Shown in pieces: positions 34,495-45,236 of a stretch of DNA of 64,000 nucleotides. The notes beneath the pieces were generated by a model. The model saw only the letters and a list, made by a program, of their open reading frames with translations, had not been told where the DNA came from and searched no databases. How positions within the stretch are numbered: the first letter of the stretch is position 1; each line of letters opens with the position of its first letter. The DNA is from an uncultured Alistipes sp. GTDB lineage: Bacteria > Bacteroidota > Bacteroidia > Bacteroidales > Rikenellaceae. The stretch covers positions 2,889,806-2,953,805 of the forward strand of contig NZ_OZ007039.1 of assembly GCF_963931675.1 (NCBI RefSeq), given 5' to 3'. Made by a program: the position numbers and the translations under genes.

Positions 34495-36093
34495 TTATTT
34501 TTTCGGCTCCAGGATCGGTTTTCCCCGTTGTTCCCAGGCTTCGAGGAGTTCCACGGCCTGGCGGTAGGCCGTGCTCAGCCGGGGATTCACCACCTGGAAG
34601 TAGGCTCCCGTGCCGAACAGGCGCTGGGCAGCCAGGGCCTTGAGCTGCGTGCGCACGATGGATTCCGAGCGGGCGAACCCGTTTTCGTCGAAAGCCACGC
34701 CACGCCGTGTACCCAGCTCCGTGAGGGCCCCGAGCACGCTGTCCGCGGGCTCGAACCCGGCGTCGAACTCCCCGAAAGCGGGGTAGAGCCGGGTGAGGCT
34801 GTCGCGCGAACGGTCGAGCCAGTCGTTGACGAACTCGGCCACGATGCCGCGCCGGACCAACTCGGCATAGTAGTCGGAATAGCCTGCCGTATCGGCTTCG
34901 ACCACGATGTCGGGACGGATACCGCCTCCGCCGTAGACCGTGCGTCCGGTGCGGAGCGTGCGGAAGGCCGGAGCTCCGGCATCGAGCGAGTCGCGCACGG
35001 CATCGTCATAACGACGCAGGTGGTCGAGGTAGTATTCGCGGCGCTTGCCCTTCTCATAGGGGCGCTGGATGACCCGGCCCGAAGGGGTGTGGTAGCGGGC
35101 CACGGTGATCCGCACGGCCGAGCCGTCGGGCAGCCCGATCTGCCGCTGCACGAGCCCCTTCCCGAAGCTCGGGCGCCCGATGATGACACCCCGGTCCCAG
35201 TCCTGAATGGCCCCGGCCACGATCTCCGACGCCGAGGCCGACGATTCATCGATCAGAACCGCGAGTTTGCCGCGGAGGTCTTCACCGTTGCTCTGCGCAC
35301 GGAACGACGAGGAGGGTACGGCCCGCCCCTCGGTGGAGACGATCGTCGCACCGCGCGGCAGGAAGAACCCCGCCATTTCGATGGCCTGTTCCAAGAGCCC
35401 GCCGCCGTTCCCGCGCAGGTCGAGGATCAGTTTCTCGGGACGCCCCAATTCGCGATACCCTTTCGAAAACTCCTCCATCGTGGTGTGGCCGAAGCGGTTG
35501 ACCTTGATGTATCCGATGCCCTCCGGGGTCAGGTAGGCGGCATCCACGGTATTGATCGGGATTTTGTCGCGCACGATCACGAAGTGCAGCAATCCCGGGG
35601 TTCCGTGGCGCACGACGTCGATCTCGACCTTCGTGCCGCTCTTGCCGCGCAGGTATTTGGGGACCTCCGTGCGCGACATCCCCACGGCCTGCAGCGTGTC
35701 GATACGCACGATGCGGTCGTTGGCCCTCACGCCGACCCGCTCGGCCGGGCCCCCGGCGATGGTGTTCACGACGATCACCGTATCACGCAGCGTATTGAAC
35801 TCCACACCGATTCCGCTGAACTCCCCTTCGAAGCTCTCCCGGACGCCCTTCATCTCCTCGGCATCGAGGTAGGCCGAATGGGGGTCCAGTTCTTCGAGCA
35901 TCCCCCGGATGGCCCCTTCGACAACGGGTTTCATCTCCACGTCGTCGACATAGAGCCCGTCCAGATAGCGGTAGACCCGGGCCAGTTTCTGGAACTGCTG
36001 CACATTCTCCAGCTCCTGTGCCCGTATCGGCTCCCGGGCCGCCAGAAACTGGAGCACGAAGAGCGTGATGACAGCGATAAGACCTTTTCGCAT
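34495..36093 (-). CDS. S41-family C-terminal processing peptidase
   Basis: 532 residues from the ATG at 36093; the only upstream alternative is a TTG. A signal anchor (about 1-25), a PDZ domain (about 85-170, GIGVEFNTLRDTVIVVNTI...PAERVGVRANDRIV) and the protease domain follow. The catalytic Ser is in DESSASASE and the Lys in GRPSFGKGLVQ, about 25 residues apart as in CtpA. It cleaves periplasmic proteins at C-termini. The long C-terminal extension after about residue 390 is typical of Bacteroidetes tail-specific proteases. Confidence 0.92.
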   Translation of the reverse strand: MRKGLIAVITLFVLQFLAAREPIRAQELENVQQFQKLARVYRYLDGLYVDDVEMKPVVEGAIRGMLEELDPHSAYLDAEEMKGVRESFEGEFSGIGVEFNTLRDTVIVVNTIAGGPAERVGVRANDRIVRIDTLQAVGMSRTEVPKYLRGKSGTKVEIDVVRHGTPGLLHFVIVRDKIPINTVDAAYLTPEGIGYIKVNRFGHTTMEEFSKGYRELGRPEKLILDLRGNGGGLLEQAIEMAGFFLPRGATIVSTEGRAVPSSSFRAQSNGEDLRGKLAVLIDESSASASEIVAGAIQDWDRGVIIGRPSFGKGLVQRQIGLPDGSAVRITVARYHTPSGRVIQRPYEKGKRREYYLDHLRRYDDAVRDSLDAGAPAFRTLRTGRTVYGGGGIRPDIVVEADTAGYSDYYAELVRRGIVAEFVNDWLDRSRDSLTRLYPAFGEFDAGFEPADSVLGALTELGTRRGVAFDENGFARSESIVRTQLKALAAQRLFGTGAYFQVVNPRLSTAYRQAVELLEAWEQRGKPILEPKK

Positions 36094-36146
36094 GATTGGC
36101 AATACATTTTATATATGAAGAGACCCGGGCGCGGATCCCCCGGATA

Positions 36147-36180
36147 TTAATAAAAAGGGCCCCGAAGCCGGAGCCCTGAA
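36147..36180 (-). terminator. Hairpin after hisS
   Basis: Imperfect stem of about 7-8 bp (GGGCCCCG with CCGGAGCCC) followed on the minus strand by CTTTTTATT. Confidence 0.55.
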
Positions 36181-36188
36181 TCGAAGCG

Positions 36189-37532
36189 TCATGCCAGCAC
36201 CCGGGCGAGCTCTCCGAACGGCACCTGCCGTTGCTCGCCCGTCCGCATCTCCTTGACCGTCGCGGCCCCGGCCTCCAGCTCCTGCGAGCCGACGATCACC
36301 ACATAGGGGATACCGCGCCGGTTGGCGTACTCCATCTGCTTCTTCATCTTGCCCGCCTCGGGGTAGATCTCCGCGGAGATACCCTCACCGCGAACCTGGC
36401 GAAGCAGCGGCAGCACGGCCGCCTCCTCGGCGGCGCCGAGGTTGGTGAACAGCACGCGGGTCGTGCAGTTGACCTCCTCGGGGAAGAGGTCGAGCCCGGT
36501 CATCACGTCGTAGATGCGGTCGGCGCCGAACGAGATGCCGACACCCGACAGGTTGGGCATTCCGAAGATGCCCGTGAGGTCGTCGTAACGTCCTCCGCCG
36601 CAGATCGAGCCGATGGCGAAATCGAGGGCCTTGACCTCGAAGATCGCACCGGTATAGTAGTTCAGACCGCGGGCCAGCGAGAGATCCAGCTCTACCTGCA
36701 GGTCGATCCCGAGCCGTTCGACGTACCCGAAGACGATCTCCATCTCCTCGATGCCCTTCAGTCCGGTTTCCGAGGCCGACAGCACCTCGCGCAGCTGATT
36801 GATCTTTTGGTGGTTGTCGCCGTTCAGCTCAAGGATCGGTTGAAGCCGGTCGACCGCCTCCTGCGACAAACCGCGCTCCAGCAGTTCGGCCTTGACGTTC
36901 TCCAGCCCGATCTTTTCCAGCTTGTCGATCGCCACCGTGATCTCCATCATCTTGTCGGCATGGCCGATCGCCTCGGCGATCCCGAAGAGGATCTTGCGGT
37001 TGTTCATCTTCAGTGCCACGCGGATGCCCAGCGCCCGGAAGACCCGCTCGACGATCTCCACCAGCTCGACCTCGCACAACAGCGAGCGCGTGCCGATCAC
37101 GTCGACGTCGCACTGGTAGAATTCGCGGTAACGCCCCTTCTGCGGACGGTCGGCACGCCACACGGGCTGGATCTGGTAGCGCTTGAAGGGGAAGGTCAGC
37201 TCGCCCTGGTGCTGCACGACGTAGCGGGCAAACGGAACCGTCAGGTCGTAGCGAAGACCCTTCTCGCAGATCTTCGAGGCTTGGCGCACCTCGTCGTCCG
37301 TGAGGCCCGAGGCGTAATCACCCGAATTGAGGATCTTGAAGAGGAGTTTGTCGCCCTCGTCGCCGTACTTGCCTAACAGCGTCGAGAGGTTCTCCATCGC
37401 GGGGGTTTCCAGCGGCGCGAAGCCATAGGTGCGGAAGACCCGCTTCACCGTGTCGAAGATATATTGCCGGCGCATCATCTCCATCGGGGAGAAGTCGCGC
37501 GTACCTTTGGGTATGGAGGGTTTCTGTGCCAT
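36189..37532 (-). CDS. hisS: Histidyl-tRNA synthetase
   Basis: 447 residues, class II. Motif 1 (near [14 protein letters not shown]), motif 2 with [32 protein letters not shown] (about residues 119-150), the histidine loop [12 protein letters not shown] and motif 3 ([15 protein letters not shown]) are present, plus a C-terminal anticodon domain. Charges tRNA-His with histidine. It starts 1 bp after the upstream lipoprotein stop. Confidence 0.96.
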   Translation of the reverse strand: MAQKPSIPKGTRDFSPMEMMRRQYIFDTVKRVFRTYGFAPLETPAMENLSTLLGKYGDEGDKLLFKILNSGDYASGLTDDEVRQASKICEKGLRYDLTVPFARYVVQHQGELTFPFKRYQIQPVWRADRPQKGRYREFYQCDVDVIGTRSLLCEVELVEIVERVFRALGIRVALKMNNRKILFGIAEAIGHADKMMEITVAIDKLEKIGLENVKAELLERGLSQEAVDRLQPILELNGDNHQKINQLREVLSASETGLKGIEEMEIVFGYVERLGIDLQVELDLSLARGLNYYTGAIFEVKALDFAIGSICGGGRYDDLTGIFGMPNLSGVGISFGADRIYDVMTGLDLFPEEVNCTTRVLFTNLGAAEEAAVLPLLRQVRGEGISAEIYPEAGKMKKQMEYANRRGIPYVVIVGSQELEAGAATVKEMRTGEQRQVPFGELARVLA

Positions 37533-37533
37533 A

Positions 37534-38067
37534 CTATATAAATTTTTGTTTCGTTTTCAGGTATTTTTCCCAACCTGCGTGATCCCGTGCTTCCATGTAT
37601 TTGGGGTGCTCCCCGAGCAGGCGCTTCAAGGCAACCTCGTCGCGACGGAAGAAAACGACGACCATTTCGCGGATCGCATCCATTCGTTCGACCTCATATA
37701 TGCTCACGCGGCGCGGTGCCCGCATTCCCGCTTCTGCGGGATATACATATCCGACGAAATAGCCCAACCGGTCGTTGTCGTCGACTGCGGCCGAAATGAA
37801 AAGCGAACGGTCGGTCTTCAAATCCGTCACCGACAGCGTGGGGGAGTTTTTCCTGAATTTCAGCGCCTCGCGCGCCTGCTCATGCCAGGGGAACCGCTCC
37901 ATCCCGGCGAGGAATTCGTCGGCCTCGCACGTTCCGACCGGTTCCACACGATCCGGATCTTCGTGGGCGCGGAGTTGGTCCCAGATAAATGCATCGACCG
38001 GGCGGTTTGCCGGCGTCCCGCATGAAAAAAGCCCCAGGAAGAGCAGGAAAAAGGCTGCAATACGCAT
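37534..38067 (-). CDS. Predicted lipoprotein of unknown function
   Basis: 177 residues. The lipobox LGLFSC gives a lipidated Cys16. The mature part contains [25 protein letters not shown] and [28 protein letters not shown] segments, predicted mixed alpha/beta. I do not recognise a named family. It lies between ettA (4 bp) and hisS (1 bp), suggesting a three-gene transcript, but this position gives no functional clue. Confidence 0.75.
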   Translation of the reverse strand: MRIAAFFLLFLGLFSCGTPANRPVDAFIWDQLRAHEDPDRVEPVGTCEADEFLAGMERFPWHEQAREALKFRKNSPTLSVTDLKTDRSLFISAAVDDNDRLGYFVGYVYPAEAGMRAPRRVSIYEVERMDAIREMVVVFFRRDEVALKRLLGEHPKYMEARDHAGWEKYLKTKQKFI

Positions 38068-38071
38068 TCTG

Positions 38072-39745
<1,674 letters not shown>

Positions 39746-39779
39746 ATCCTTATCAGCGAGATTTTTTTCGGTTTTCCGC

Positions 39780-39787
39780 CAAAGATA
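39780..39787 (-). promoter_or_regulatory. -7 element of ettA operon
   Basis: Minus-strand TATCTTTG, a perfect consensus, 34 bp before the ettA start. Confidence 0.6.
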
Positions 39788-39907
39788 CGGAGAATTTCCG
39801 GATTTTTCCCGTTCTGTGGCTTGAATATTAACGTTCCTCTTCCAAAGAAGTCTTTTTCCCAGGATTCAAATCTCGCCAAAAACCATGAAGAGATCAAATA
39901 AAAGATG

Positions 39908-39915
39908 TATATTTG
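39908..39915 (+). promoter_or_regulatory. -7 element before the rod-like RNA candidate
   Basis: TATATTTG, a perfect TAnnTTTG on the plus strand, in a stretch without any gene. No TTTG at -33 is seen. Transcription would start near 39922 and run into the structured element. Confidence 0.5.
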
Positions 39916-39921
39916 TGGCGG

Positions 39922-40132
39922 CAATCGCAAAAGGATTGTCTACATATTTTCCAAGAGGAAAGCGTTTGACTGATTCTCTCTAACGAAGTCTGGTAAATTT
40001 CAAGCAGGAGAATAGGCCGACGAGTTTTTTCACGCCTACGATGTATCGGCGTGGATCGTTGCTTATTTTACTGCAAGGTTTACCAGAGCCCGTTAGATAG
40101 GATAAGTTGACGGTACCACGCTTTTCTTTTTT
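39922..40132 (+). ncRNA. Candidate structured non-coding RNA, rod-shaped, U-tract end
   Basis: A 166-base segment (39959-40124) folds on itself. The left arm 39959-40007 and right arm 40071-40124 pair at AAAGCG, ACT, AT, CT, TCTAACG, TCTGGTAAA and GCAG, separated by small symmetric loops and one 8-base bulge. The middle continues as a stem capped by CACGCC/GGCGTG (40031-40036, 40048-40053). The right end runs into CTTTTCTTTTTTATT, like an intrinsic terminator. With the -7 box at 39908-39915 this predicts an RNA of about 210 bases. The long rod shape resembles 6S RNA (6S-Flavo or SsrS-like), but I cannot assign it. A non-autonomous inverted-repeat element is the alternative. Confidence 0.5.
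39959..40124. repeat. Long imperfect inverted repeat
   Basis: Arms of 49 and 54 bases around a 63-base centre, with the conserved blocks listed under the RNA candidate. No target-site duplication is visible at its ends, which argues against a simple MITE. Confidence 0.8.
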
Positions 40133-40252
40133 ATTAACCGCCGGGGTACGGGCGAAAAAACTTGATCACATGAAATTTATTTAACATTTAAATGATTCCA
40201 TCAATAATCAGTATAATTACGTAGAAGCACTAATCATCTAAAAAACAATAAT

Positions 40253-40786
40253 ATGAGGCAAATAATATTAGTTTGCAGTTTGTTTATTTCTTTACATAGT
40301 TTAAAAGCACAACAAATTGCTATCGGGAACTATAATCTCAAAATATTACCATCTCCTACTATTCAGAATTATAATTCTACATATTCTAACATTGGAAATT
40401 TATTAAGTGCGCAATCATCAGAACTGCCAAATAAATTTCGATTCAATTCAAATTCATATAAGACAACTCTATATGATCTAGAAACAGAAAAAGAAATTTA
40501 CTCAATAGAAACAACAAAGGCTTCTGTTATATATATTGATTATATCCAAAATAAAATCGCCATAGACACTAGTGATAATTTATTCGAGACGTATAATTTT
40601 GAGCAACTCAAAACAAAACTTAATTCATCGGGATATATTGAAATTAATGGTATATTATCCAATGTCGGTCGTTTTACGATTGCCCAAATCACTGATGACA
40701 GTTGGATTATAATATTATATTTTCGGTCCGGAGCAAAATGTACGATCAAATCATATCGAGCTTATATGAGTGGATGTTCAAAATAA
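40253..40786 (+). CDS. AT-rich secreted orphan protein
   Basis: 177 residues. A signal peptide (about 1-19, ending LKAQ) leads to a predicted beta-rich mature part with many Asn, Ile and Tyr. I do not recognise a family. Base composition is very AT-rich compared with the rest of the window, a sign of transfer from another background. It is the first of three same-strand orphan genes; the second ATG lies 8 bp after its stop. Confidence 0.7.
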   Translation: MRQIILVCSLFISLHSLKAQQIAIGNYNLKILPSPTIQNYNSTYSNIGNLLSAQSSELPNKFRFNSNSYKTTLYDLETEKEIYSIETTKASVIYIDYIQNKIAIDTSDNLFETYNFEQLKTKLNSSGYIEINGILSNVGRFTIAQITDDSWIIILYFRSGAKCTIKSYRAYMSGCSK

Positions 40787-40794
40787 ATTATGTC

Positions 40795-41187
40795 ATGAAA
40801 AACATATTATTGAGTTTACTCCTTTTGTTATATTCTTGTAATGGAACAAAACAGGATAAAATTAATGAATTACAGGAACAAATTTCTCTCCTGGAAATAA
40901 AAGCAATAGAACAGGAAGCTTATATTAGGAATCTAAAAGATCAAATAAACTCATTAATCAATATAAATACCAATTATGATTTAATGACAAAAGAGTGTAA
41001 CTCACAAATTATTGCTATGAATTCCAATTTAATAGAACTATCAAGGAAAGCAGAGATATTATACGCAGAGATGGAGCGAGAATATATACGTAGAGGATTA
41101 TTAATATCTATCGCAGAATCAATCCAGACTTTATCTGAATTAATTCAAAATCAGACAAATGCAATTTATACAATTTGTAACGAGTAA
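40795..41187 (+). CDS. AT-rich coiled-coil lipoprotein
   Basis: 130 residues from the ATG at 40795, which begins a signal peptide with lipobox LLLYSCNG (Cys15). An earlier in-frame start would overlap the previous gene and hide the signal. The mature part is almost entirely helical with heptad-like Leu/Ile spacing (KINELQEQISLLEIKAIEQE, and onward), so it should form a coiled coil. Unknown function. Its stop TAA overlaps the next ATG by one base, a sign of translational coupling. Confidence 0.72.
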   Translation: MKNILLSLLLLLYSCNGTKQDKINELQEQISLLEIKAIEQEAYIRNLKDQINSLININTNYDLMTKECNSQIIAMNSNLIELSRKAEILYAEMEREYIRRGLLISIAESIQTLSELIQNQTNAIYTICNE

Positions 41188-41766
41188 TGCATAGCCTCAT
41201 TATATCTTTTATTGTCAGTTTTTCTTCTTTTTTTATAATAGACGAATATTATCCTACTCAACTAGACAATACAAACATTTCAAAAAAACTACATAATACT
41301 AATTTAAGCCCCACCCCTGCCGACACGAAGTGGATCGACAGACTTGATCAGATTCCGTTGCCGGACAGCATCCAAGCAGATGACTTTATCAATGTTTATT
41401 TCAAATATAATAAACTCATCTGCGGTTATGAGGTGACGGCTCGCTGGATGCCATTCGATCCCCACAGCGAAACGGGGTATGTCGTAATGAATTTCCGGAA
41501 CAGCAAGAACGGAACTTCATTTCAATATGTAAATTTCGAAAAATACAACAATTCCAACACGGACGAAGTCACGTTTTCCGACAATTTCAAGGGGCATCGC
41601 AACGGAGATGTTTATTATTTTGACTATCCGGCTCCCGAGACAGAACTGCGTGGCGGTCTCTATCAACTTGGATACGTAACCCCTTTTCAACTCCTCGATG
41701 TGGACTTTGACGGTGTCCGGGAATTACTCGTTTCCGATTGGGCACAGACCAAAGGAGGAAATCATT

Positions 41767-41775
41767 ACGCTGTTT
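41767..41775 (+). repeat. Left target-site duplication of the IS
   Basis: ACGCTGTTT, repeated exactly at 42996-43004 on the other side of the element. Confidence 0.88.
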
Positions 41776-42995
41776 TTTAGTAGATGACAAAATATAAATT
41801 ATGTTGTTATATGCCTAATTATTAGTTGTTTATATTTGCAAAAGTCCCTAAGAATCAGTATCTTTAAAGAAAAGTTTGCCCGCTTTTTCGTATGAAGACA
41901 ACTGACTTTAAGGACTTGGGCAAAGTTAACCAAATCCTTCCGATGATGCAAGAACATTTTGGGAAATCGATGAATCTGGCCCGCATAAAGTTTATGGCTT
42001 TCATGCTCCATGCCCTGTGTGTAGTACAGACCGTAAGCCTCCATAAACTCGCGGCGGCAATGCCAACCTCTGTTGAAAGGGACTCCAACCTTCGCCGCAT
42101 TCAAAGATTCATAGCCAAGTACGCCCTCAACTTTGACCTTGTGGCGCAGATGATATACTCTCTGCTTCCCGTCAAGACAGGGCTGGTGCTGAGCATGGAC
42201 CGTACAAACTGGAAGTTCGGTGATTTCAACATCAACATCCTCATGCTCGGCGTGGCATACAAGGGGATTGCATTCCCATTGATGTTCAGCCTTCTGCCTA
42301 AGAAAGGGAACTCCAATTGGAAGGAACGCAAGGCAATCGTTGAACGATTTGTCCGGCTGTTCGGCTCCGAATGCATCGACTCTCTTGTTGCCGACCGGGA
42401 GTTTGTCGGCAAGGATTGGATCGGTTGGCTCAACCGCAATCATATACGATATTATATCCGGATCCGGCAGAATTTCTGGCTTGTCAAGCCTTCCACAGGG
42501 GAAAGAATCCGTGCATGGTGGCTCTTCAATTCCCTGAAAGTGGGGCAGGAAAGATTTTATTACAAGCTTTTCCTGCACAAAGGTGAGTACGTTTATCTTG
42601 CCGGAAGCCGAATCAAGAACTCCGACGGTGTGCCTGAACTTCAGATCCTCATCTGCTTCAAACGCCCGGAAAAGGGTGTCGACACTTATAAAAGGCGATG
42701 GGAGATCGAGACCGCATTCCGGGCTATGAAATCCTCCGGATTCAATATCGAAGACACGCATTTGCGCGACACAGAGCGGATTGCAAGACTTCTGGCAATG
42801 GTTTGTATTGCTCTTGTATGGGCGTATCTCGTTGGGGAACATAAAGATGAAAACGTAAAGCCTATAAAGACATTGAAACATGGACGTAAAGCCAAATCTT
42901 TAGTAAAGTACGGCTTGGAGGAAATCTCCAACGTGCTTTTTCGACCAATTTATGTCCCGAAATTTGATGTATTCAAATTTTTGTCATGTACTTAG
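41776..42995 (+). mobile_element. IS4-family insertion sequence, 1220 bp, intact
   Basis: Terminal inverted repeats at 41776-41792 and 42979-42995 match at 14 of 17 positions (core GTA(G/C)ATGACAAAA). They are bounded by perfect 9-bp duplications of ACGCTGTTT. The single transposase gene fills the element and its TAG stop is the last three bases of the right repeat. Intact repeats, duplications and transposase point to a recent insertion. Confidence 0.93.
41892..42995 (+). CDS. IS4-family DDE transposase
   Basis: 367 residues, full length. The DDE triad is visible: Asp in LSMDRTNWKFG (about residue 101), Asp in LVADREFVGKDW (about 168) and Glu in the YKRRWEIETAFRAMKSSGFNIED block (about residues 264-285), which is the Y-(x)-R-W-x-I-E-x-x-F-x-x-x-K signature of the IS4 family. 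It cuts and pastes its own element. The last codons lie in the right terminal repeat. Confidence 0.95.
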   Translation: MKTTDFKDLGKVNQILPMMQEHFGKSMNLARIKFMAFMLHALCVVQTVSLHKLAAAMPTSVERDSNLRRIQRFIAKYALNFDLVAQMIYSLLPVKTGLVLSMDRTNWKFGDFNINILMLGVAYKGIAFPLMFSLLPKKGNSNWKERKAIVERFVRLFGSECIDSLVADREFVGKDWIGWLNRNHIRYYIRIRQNFWLVKPSTGERIRAWWLFNSLKVGQERFYYKLFLHKGEYVYLAGSRIKNSDGVPELQILICFKRPEKGVDTYKRRWEIETAFRAMKSSGFNIEDTHLRDTERIARLLAMVCIALVWAYLVGEHKDENVKPIKTLKHGRKAKSLVKYGLEEISNVLFRPIYVPKFDVFKFLSCT

Positions 42996-43004
42996 ACGCT
43001 GTTT
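42996..43004 (+). repeat. Right target-site duplication of the IS
   Basis: ACGCTGTTT, identical to 41767-41775. Confidence 0.88.
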
Positions 43005-43327
43005 ATAAAATAAAAGAATCCGGCTTGGAACTTATAACCTGTTCTCCGTTGAATCGCTTGACAACGGATTCCAAGTTGAACCCCCAAGCCAAAACCATTT
43101 CCTTGTTTTACGAAGACGGCGCTTACAATGCGGCAGAGTTCTTTTTTTCGCTAAAAAAATCGAACCGGAAAGAGACGAATAGCTTCTCTTTACCAAAATG
43201 GTGCTCCGACATGCTCACAGGGTTAGATAAAAGTCCTTTTACATTGGATTCCGTACGCATCTTTGACCACGGCTCTTTTAGAACATACCGGAAGTAAACA
43301 CCACTTCCCAACACACCCGGTTCAACG

Positions 43328-43361
43328 AAAACCCCGCTCCTTTCCGGAAGCGGGGTTCTTC
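43328..43361. terminator. Hairpin between the split gene and rubrerythrin
   Basis: Stem AACCCCGCT (43330-43338) with AGCGGGGTT (43349-43357), A-rich before and TCTTCTT after, able to act on both converging genes. Confidence 0.75.
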
Positions 43362-43395
43362 TTGCACGCTGCGGCCCACGGGCCGGCATCGCGGA

Positions 43396-43974
43396 TCAAT
43401 AATTCTCCTTCTTGGGCTCGAAGTAAGCCTGCGGATGCTTGCACGCCGGGCAGAGTTTCGGAGCCTCCTCGGCCTCGATGACGAAACCGCAGTTGCGGCA
43501 CTGCCACCAGATCTTGCCGTCGCGCTTGAAGAAGTTCCCGTCCGTCAGACGGCTCAACAGTTTCAGATAGCGGCGCTCGTGCTCGGCCTCGACGATCGAG
43601 ATCATGCGGAACGCTGCGGCGATCTCGGCAAAGCCCTCCTCGTCGGCTACCTGTGCGAATTCGCGATAGAGCACGTCCCACTCCTCGTTCTCACCCTTTG
43701 CGGCAGCCAGCAGATTCTCGGCCGTCGTTCCGATCGGGCCGGTGGGGTAGCTGGCCGTGATCTCCACGTCGCCGCCTTCGAGGAACTTGAAGAAACGCTC
43801 GGCGTGCTCCTTCTCCTGCTCGGCCGTCTCGGCAAAGACACCTGCAATCTGTTCGTAACCCTCCTTCCTGGCCTTGCTGGCGAAGAAGACGTAGCGGCTC
43901 CGGGCCTGGCTCTCACCGGCGAACGCCTTCAGCAGATTCTGTTCGGTACGCGTACCTTTGATGCTCTTTTCCAT
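43396..43974 (-). CDS. Rubrerythrin
   Basis: 192 residues. The N-terminal ferritin-like diiron domain has E-x-x-S-R-Y, EKEHAERFFKFL and the later EAEHERRYLKLL. The C-terminal rubredoxin domain has CRNCGF and CPACKHPQAYF, giving the four iron cysteines. It reduces peroxide in anaerobes exposed to oxygen. A TATCTTTG box is at 44017-44024. Confidence 0.96.
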   Translation of the reverse strand: MEKSIKGTRTEQNLLKAFAGESQARSRYVFFASKARKEGYEQIAGVFAETAEQEKEHAERFFKFLEGGDVEITASYPTGPIGTTAENLLAAAKGENEEWDVLYREFAQVADEEGFAEIAAAFRMISIVEAEHERRYLKLLSRLTDGNFFKRDGKIWWQCRNCGFVIEAEEAPKLCPACKHPQAYFEPKKENY

Positions 43975-44016
43975 ACTCTTAATGTTTAAGTGTGTTTGTT
44001 TTTCCGTTTCTAACTA

Positions 44017-44049
44017 CAAAGATAAACTTTTCCCGCACAAATTACCAAA
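44017..44049 (-). promoter_or_regulatory. Promoter of rubrerythrin gene
   Basis: Minus-strand TTTG at 44046-44049, a 21-bp spacer and TATCTTTG at 44017-44024, 42 bp before the start codon. Confidence 0.6.
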
Positions 44050-44076
44050 ATTTTTCGATCGGTAGTTTTTATCCCG

Positions 44077-45180
44077 CTATTCGGTTTTCCTATACGGCGC
44101 GTCACCGCCCCCGGCCAACGCCTCGACATCGGCCCGGAATATGCCGTAGGCCGTCGGCAACGCCATCGTGTCGGCCGCTTCGGGCGGCAGGATGCGGTAG
44201 CGCGGCAGCGCCACCCACACGGGTGTCACCTCCAGGGCGTAGGACATCCGGCCCTCGGGGTGGCGTACGGCCTCGACCTCGGCGACCAGCCCTCCGTCGG
44301 TGTAGCGTCGGCGCTGGTTCGAGACCAGGTTGCCCAGCGAGTAGAGCACCACGTGCGCGGAATCCGCCTCCCAGGGCTGCACCACATGGGGATGGCTCCC
44401 GACCACCACATCGACGCCGTGACGCCGCAGGAAGACCGCCAGACTGCGCTGCGCGGCATTGGCCCGCCGTTCGTACTCGTTGCCCCAGTGGAGGCAGGCG
44501 ACGATGAAATCGGCCCCTCCGGACCGTGCGGCGGCCAGGTCGGCCGCCATCCGCACGGTGTCGATCCGGTTGACGATCATCCCCTCCGGGACGGGCATTC
44601 CGTTGGTGCCGTAGGTGTAGTTCACCAGCGCCAGCCGCAGACCGCACCAGGTGAGGTAAAGCGGATGGTTCCTCCGGTAATCCGCACTGTCCGCAAAGAC
44701 ACCCGTATGGCGGATCCCGCAGCGGTCGAGCTCCTCGATGCTCGTGCGGATCCCCTCGGCACCGCCGTCGCAGCAGTGGTTGTTGGCCATCACCGCGACG
44801 TCGACCCCCGCCTCACGCAGGGCGTCGGCGAGCGCCACCGGCGAACGGAACAGCGGATAGCCCGTATAGCGTTCCCGGCGTGTCAGCGTGGTTTCGAGGT
44901 TTACGACCGCGAGATCGGCAGCCCGCATCCGCGGAGCCAGTGCCGCAAAAACAGGGCCATAATCGAAGCCTTCGCCGCTGCGGGCCGCCTCGATCTGGGG
45001 GAGATGCTGCATGACGTCGCCTCCGAACCACATCCGCATCCGTTGGGGCGGCGGCACGGGGCCCGGACCGAACCATCCGGCCGGACGCGCAGACCCGGTC
45101 TGCCGGGGAGTCCCCGCAGGGGTGCAGCACGTGGCGACGAGCAGCAGGGCAATCAGGATTCGGGTGCGGCAGCGTTTCAT
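44077..45180 (-). CDS. CapA-family lipoprotein (poly-gamma-glutamate synthesis-type metallophosphatase fold)
   Basis: 367 residues from the ATG at 45180, which begins a lipoprotein signal with lipobox LLVATCC; further upstream in-frame sequence is GC-rich and lacks a signal. Motifs MWFGGDVMQHLP, AVVNLETTL, VMANNHCCDGG, CLHWGNEYE and VVVGSHPHVVQP are the conserved metal/phosphatase-like set of the PGA_cap/CapA family. The usual NNH-x-x-D motif is present. Such proteins occur in capsule or PGA gene sets, but no other cap gene is adjacent, so the substrate is unknown. Confidence 0.88.
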   Translation of the reverse strand: MKRCRTRILIALLLVATCCTPAGTPRQTGSARPAGWFGPGPVPPPQRMRMWFGGDVMQHLPQIEAARSGEGFDYGPVFAALAPRMRAADLAVVNLETTLTRRERYTGYPLFRSPVALADALREAGVDVAVMANNHCCDGGAEGIRTSIEELDRCGIRHTGVFADSADYRRNHPLYLTWCGLRLALVNYTYGTNGMPVPEGMIVNRIDTVRMAADLAAARSGGADFIVACLHWGNEYERRANAAQRSLAVFLRRHGVDVVVGSHPHVVQPWEADSAHVVLYSLGNLVSNQRRRYTDGGLVAEVEAVRHPEGRMSYALEVTPVWVALPRYRILPPEAADTMALPTAYGIFRADVEALAGGGDAPYRKTE

Positions 45181-45236
45181 GGCAGCGGGTTTTCGGAGAG
45201 GGGCCGGACAGAAGGGGCGGGAGGGGAGACATGGAG

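Larger units (their letters stand above)
41187..43297 (+). pseudogene. Orphan gene split by an IS4-family element
   Basis: The 5' part (41187-41775) encodes a signal-like N-terminus and a domain with ...QLLDVDFDGVRELLVSDWAQTKGGNHYAV. The 3' part resumes at 43005. Removing the 1220-bp element and one 9-bp target copy joins GNHYAV to YKIKESGLELITCSPLNR in frame and gives one 293-residue protein ending SFRTYRK. The VDFDGVRELLV motif resembles FG-GAP/XAC2610-like Ca-loop segments. As it stands the first part ends a few bases into the IS (TAG at 41778-41780), so the native protein is truncated. The DNA is AT-rich up to about 41310 and less so after. Confidence 0.92.

Noticed and set aside
39959..40124. 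Integron attC site or MITE
   Set aside because: There are no further copies after each small gene, no integrase, and no target duplication at the ends. The promoter box and U-tract favour an RNA gene, though a mobile origin is not excluded.
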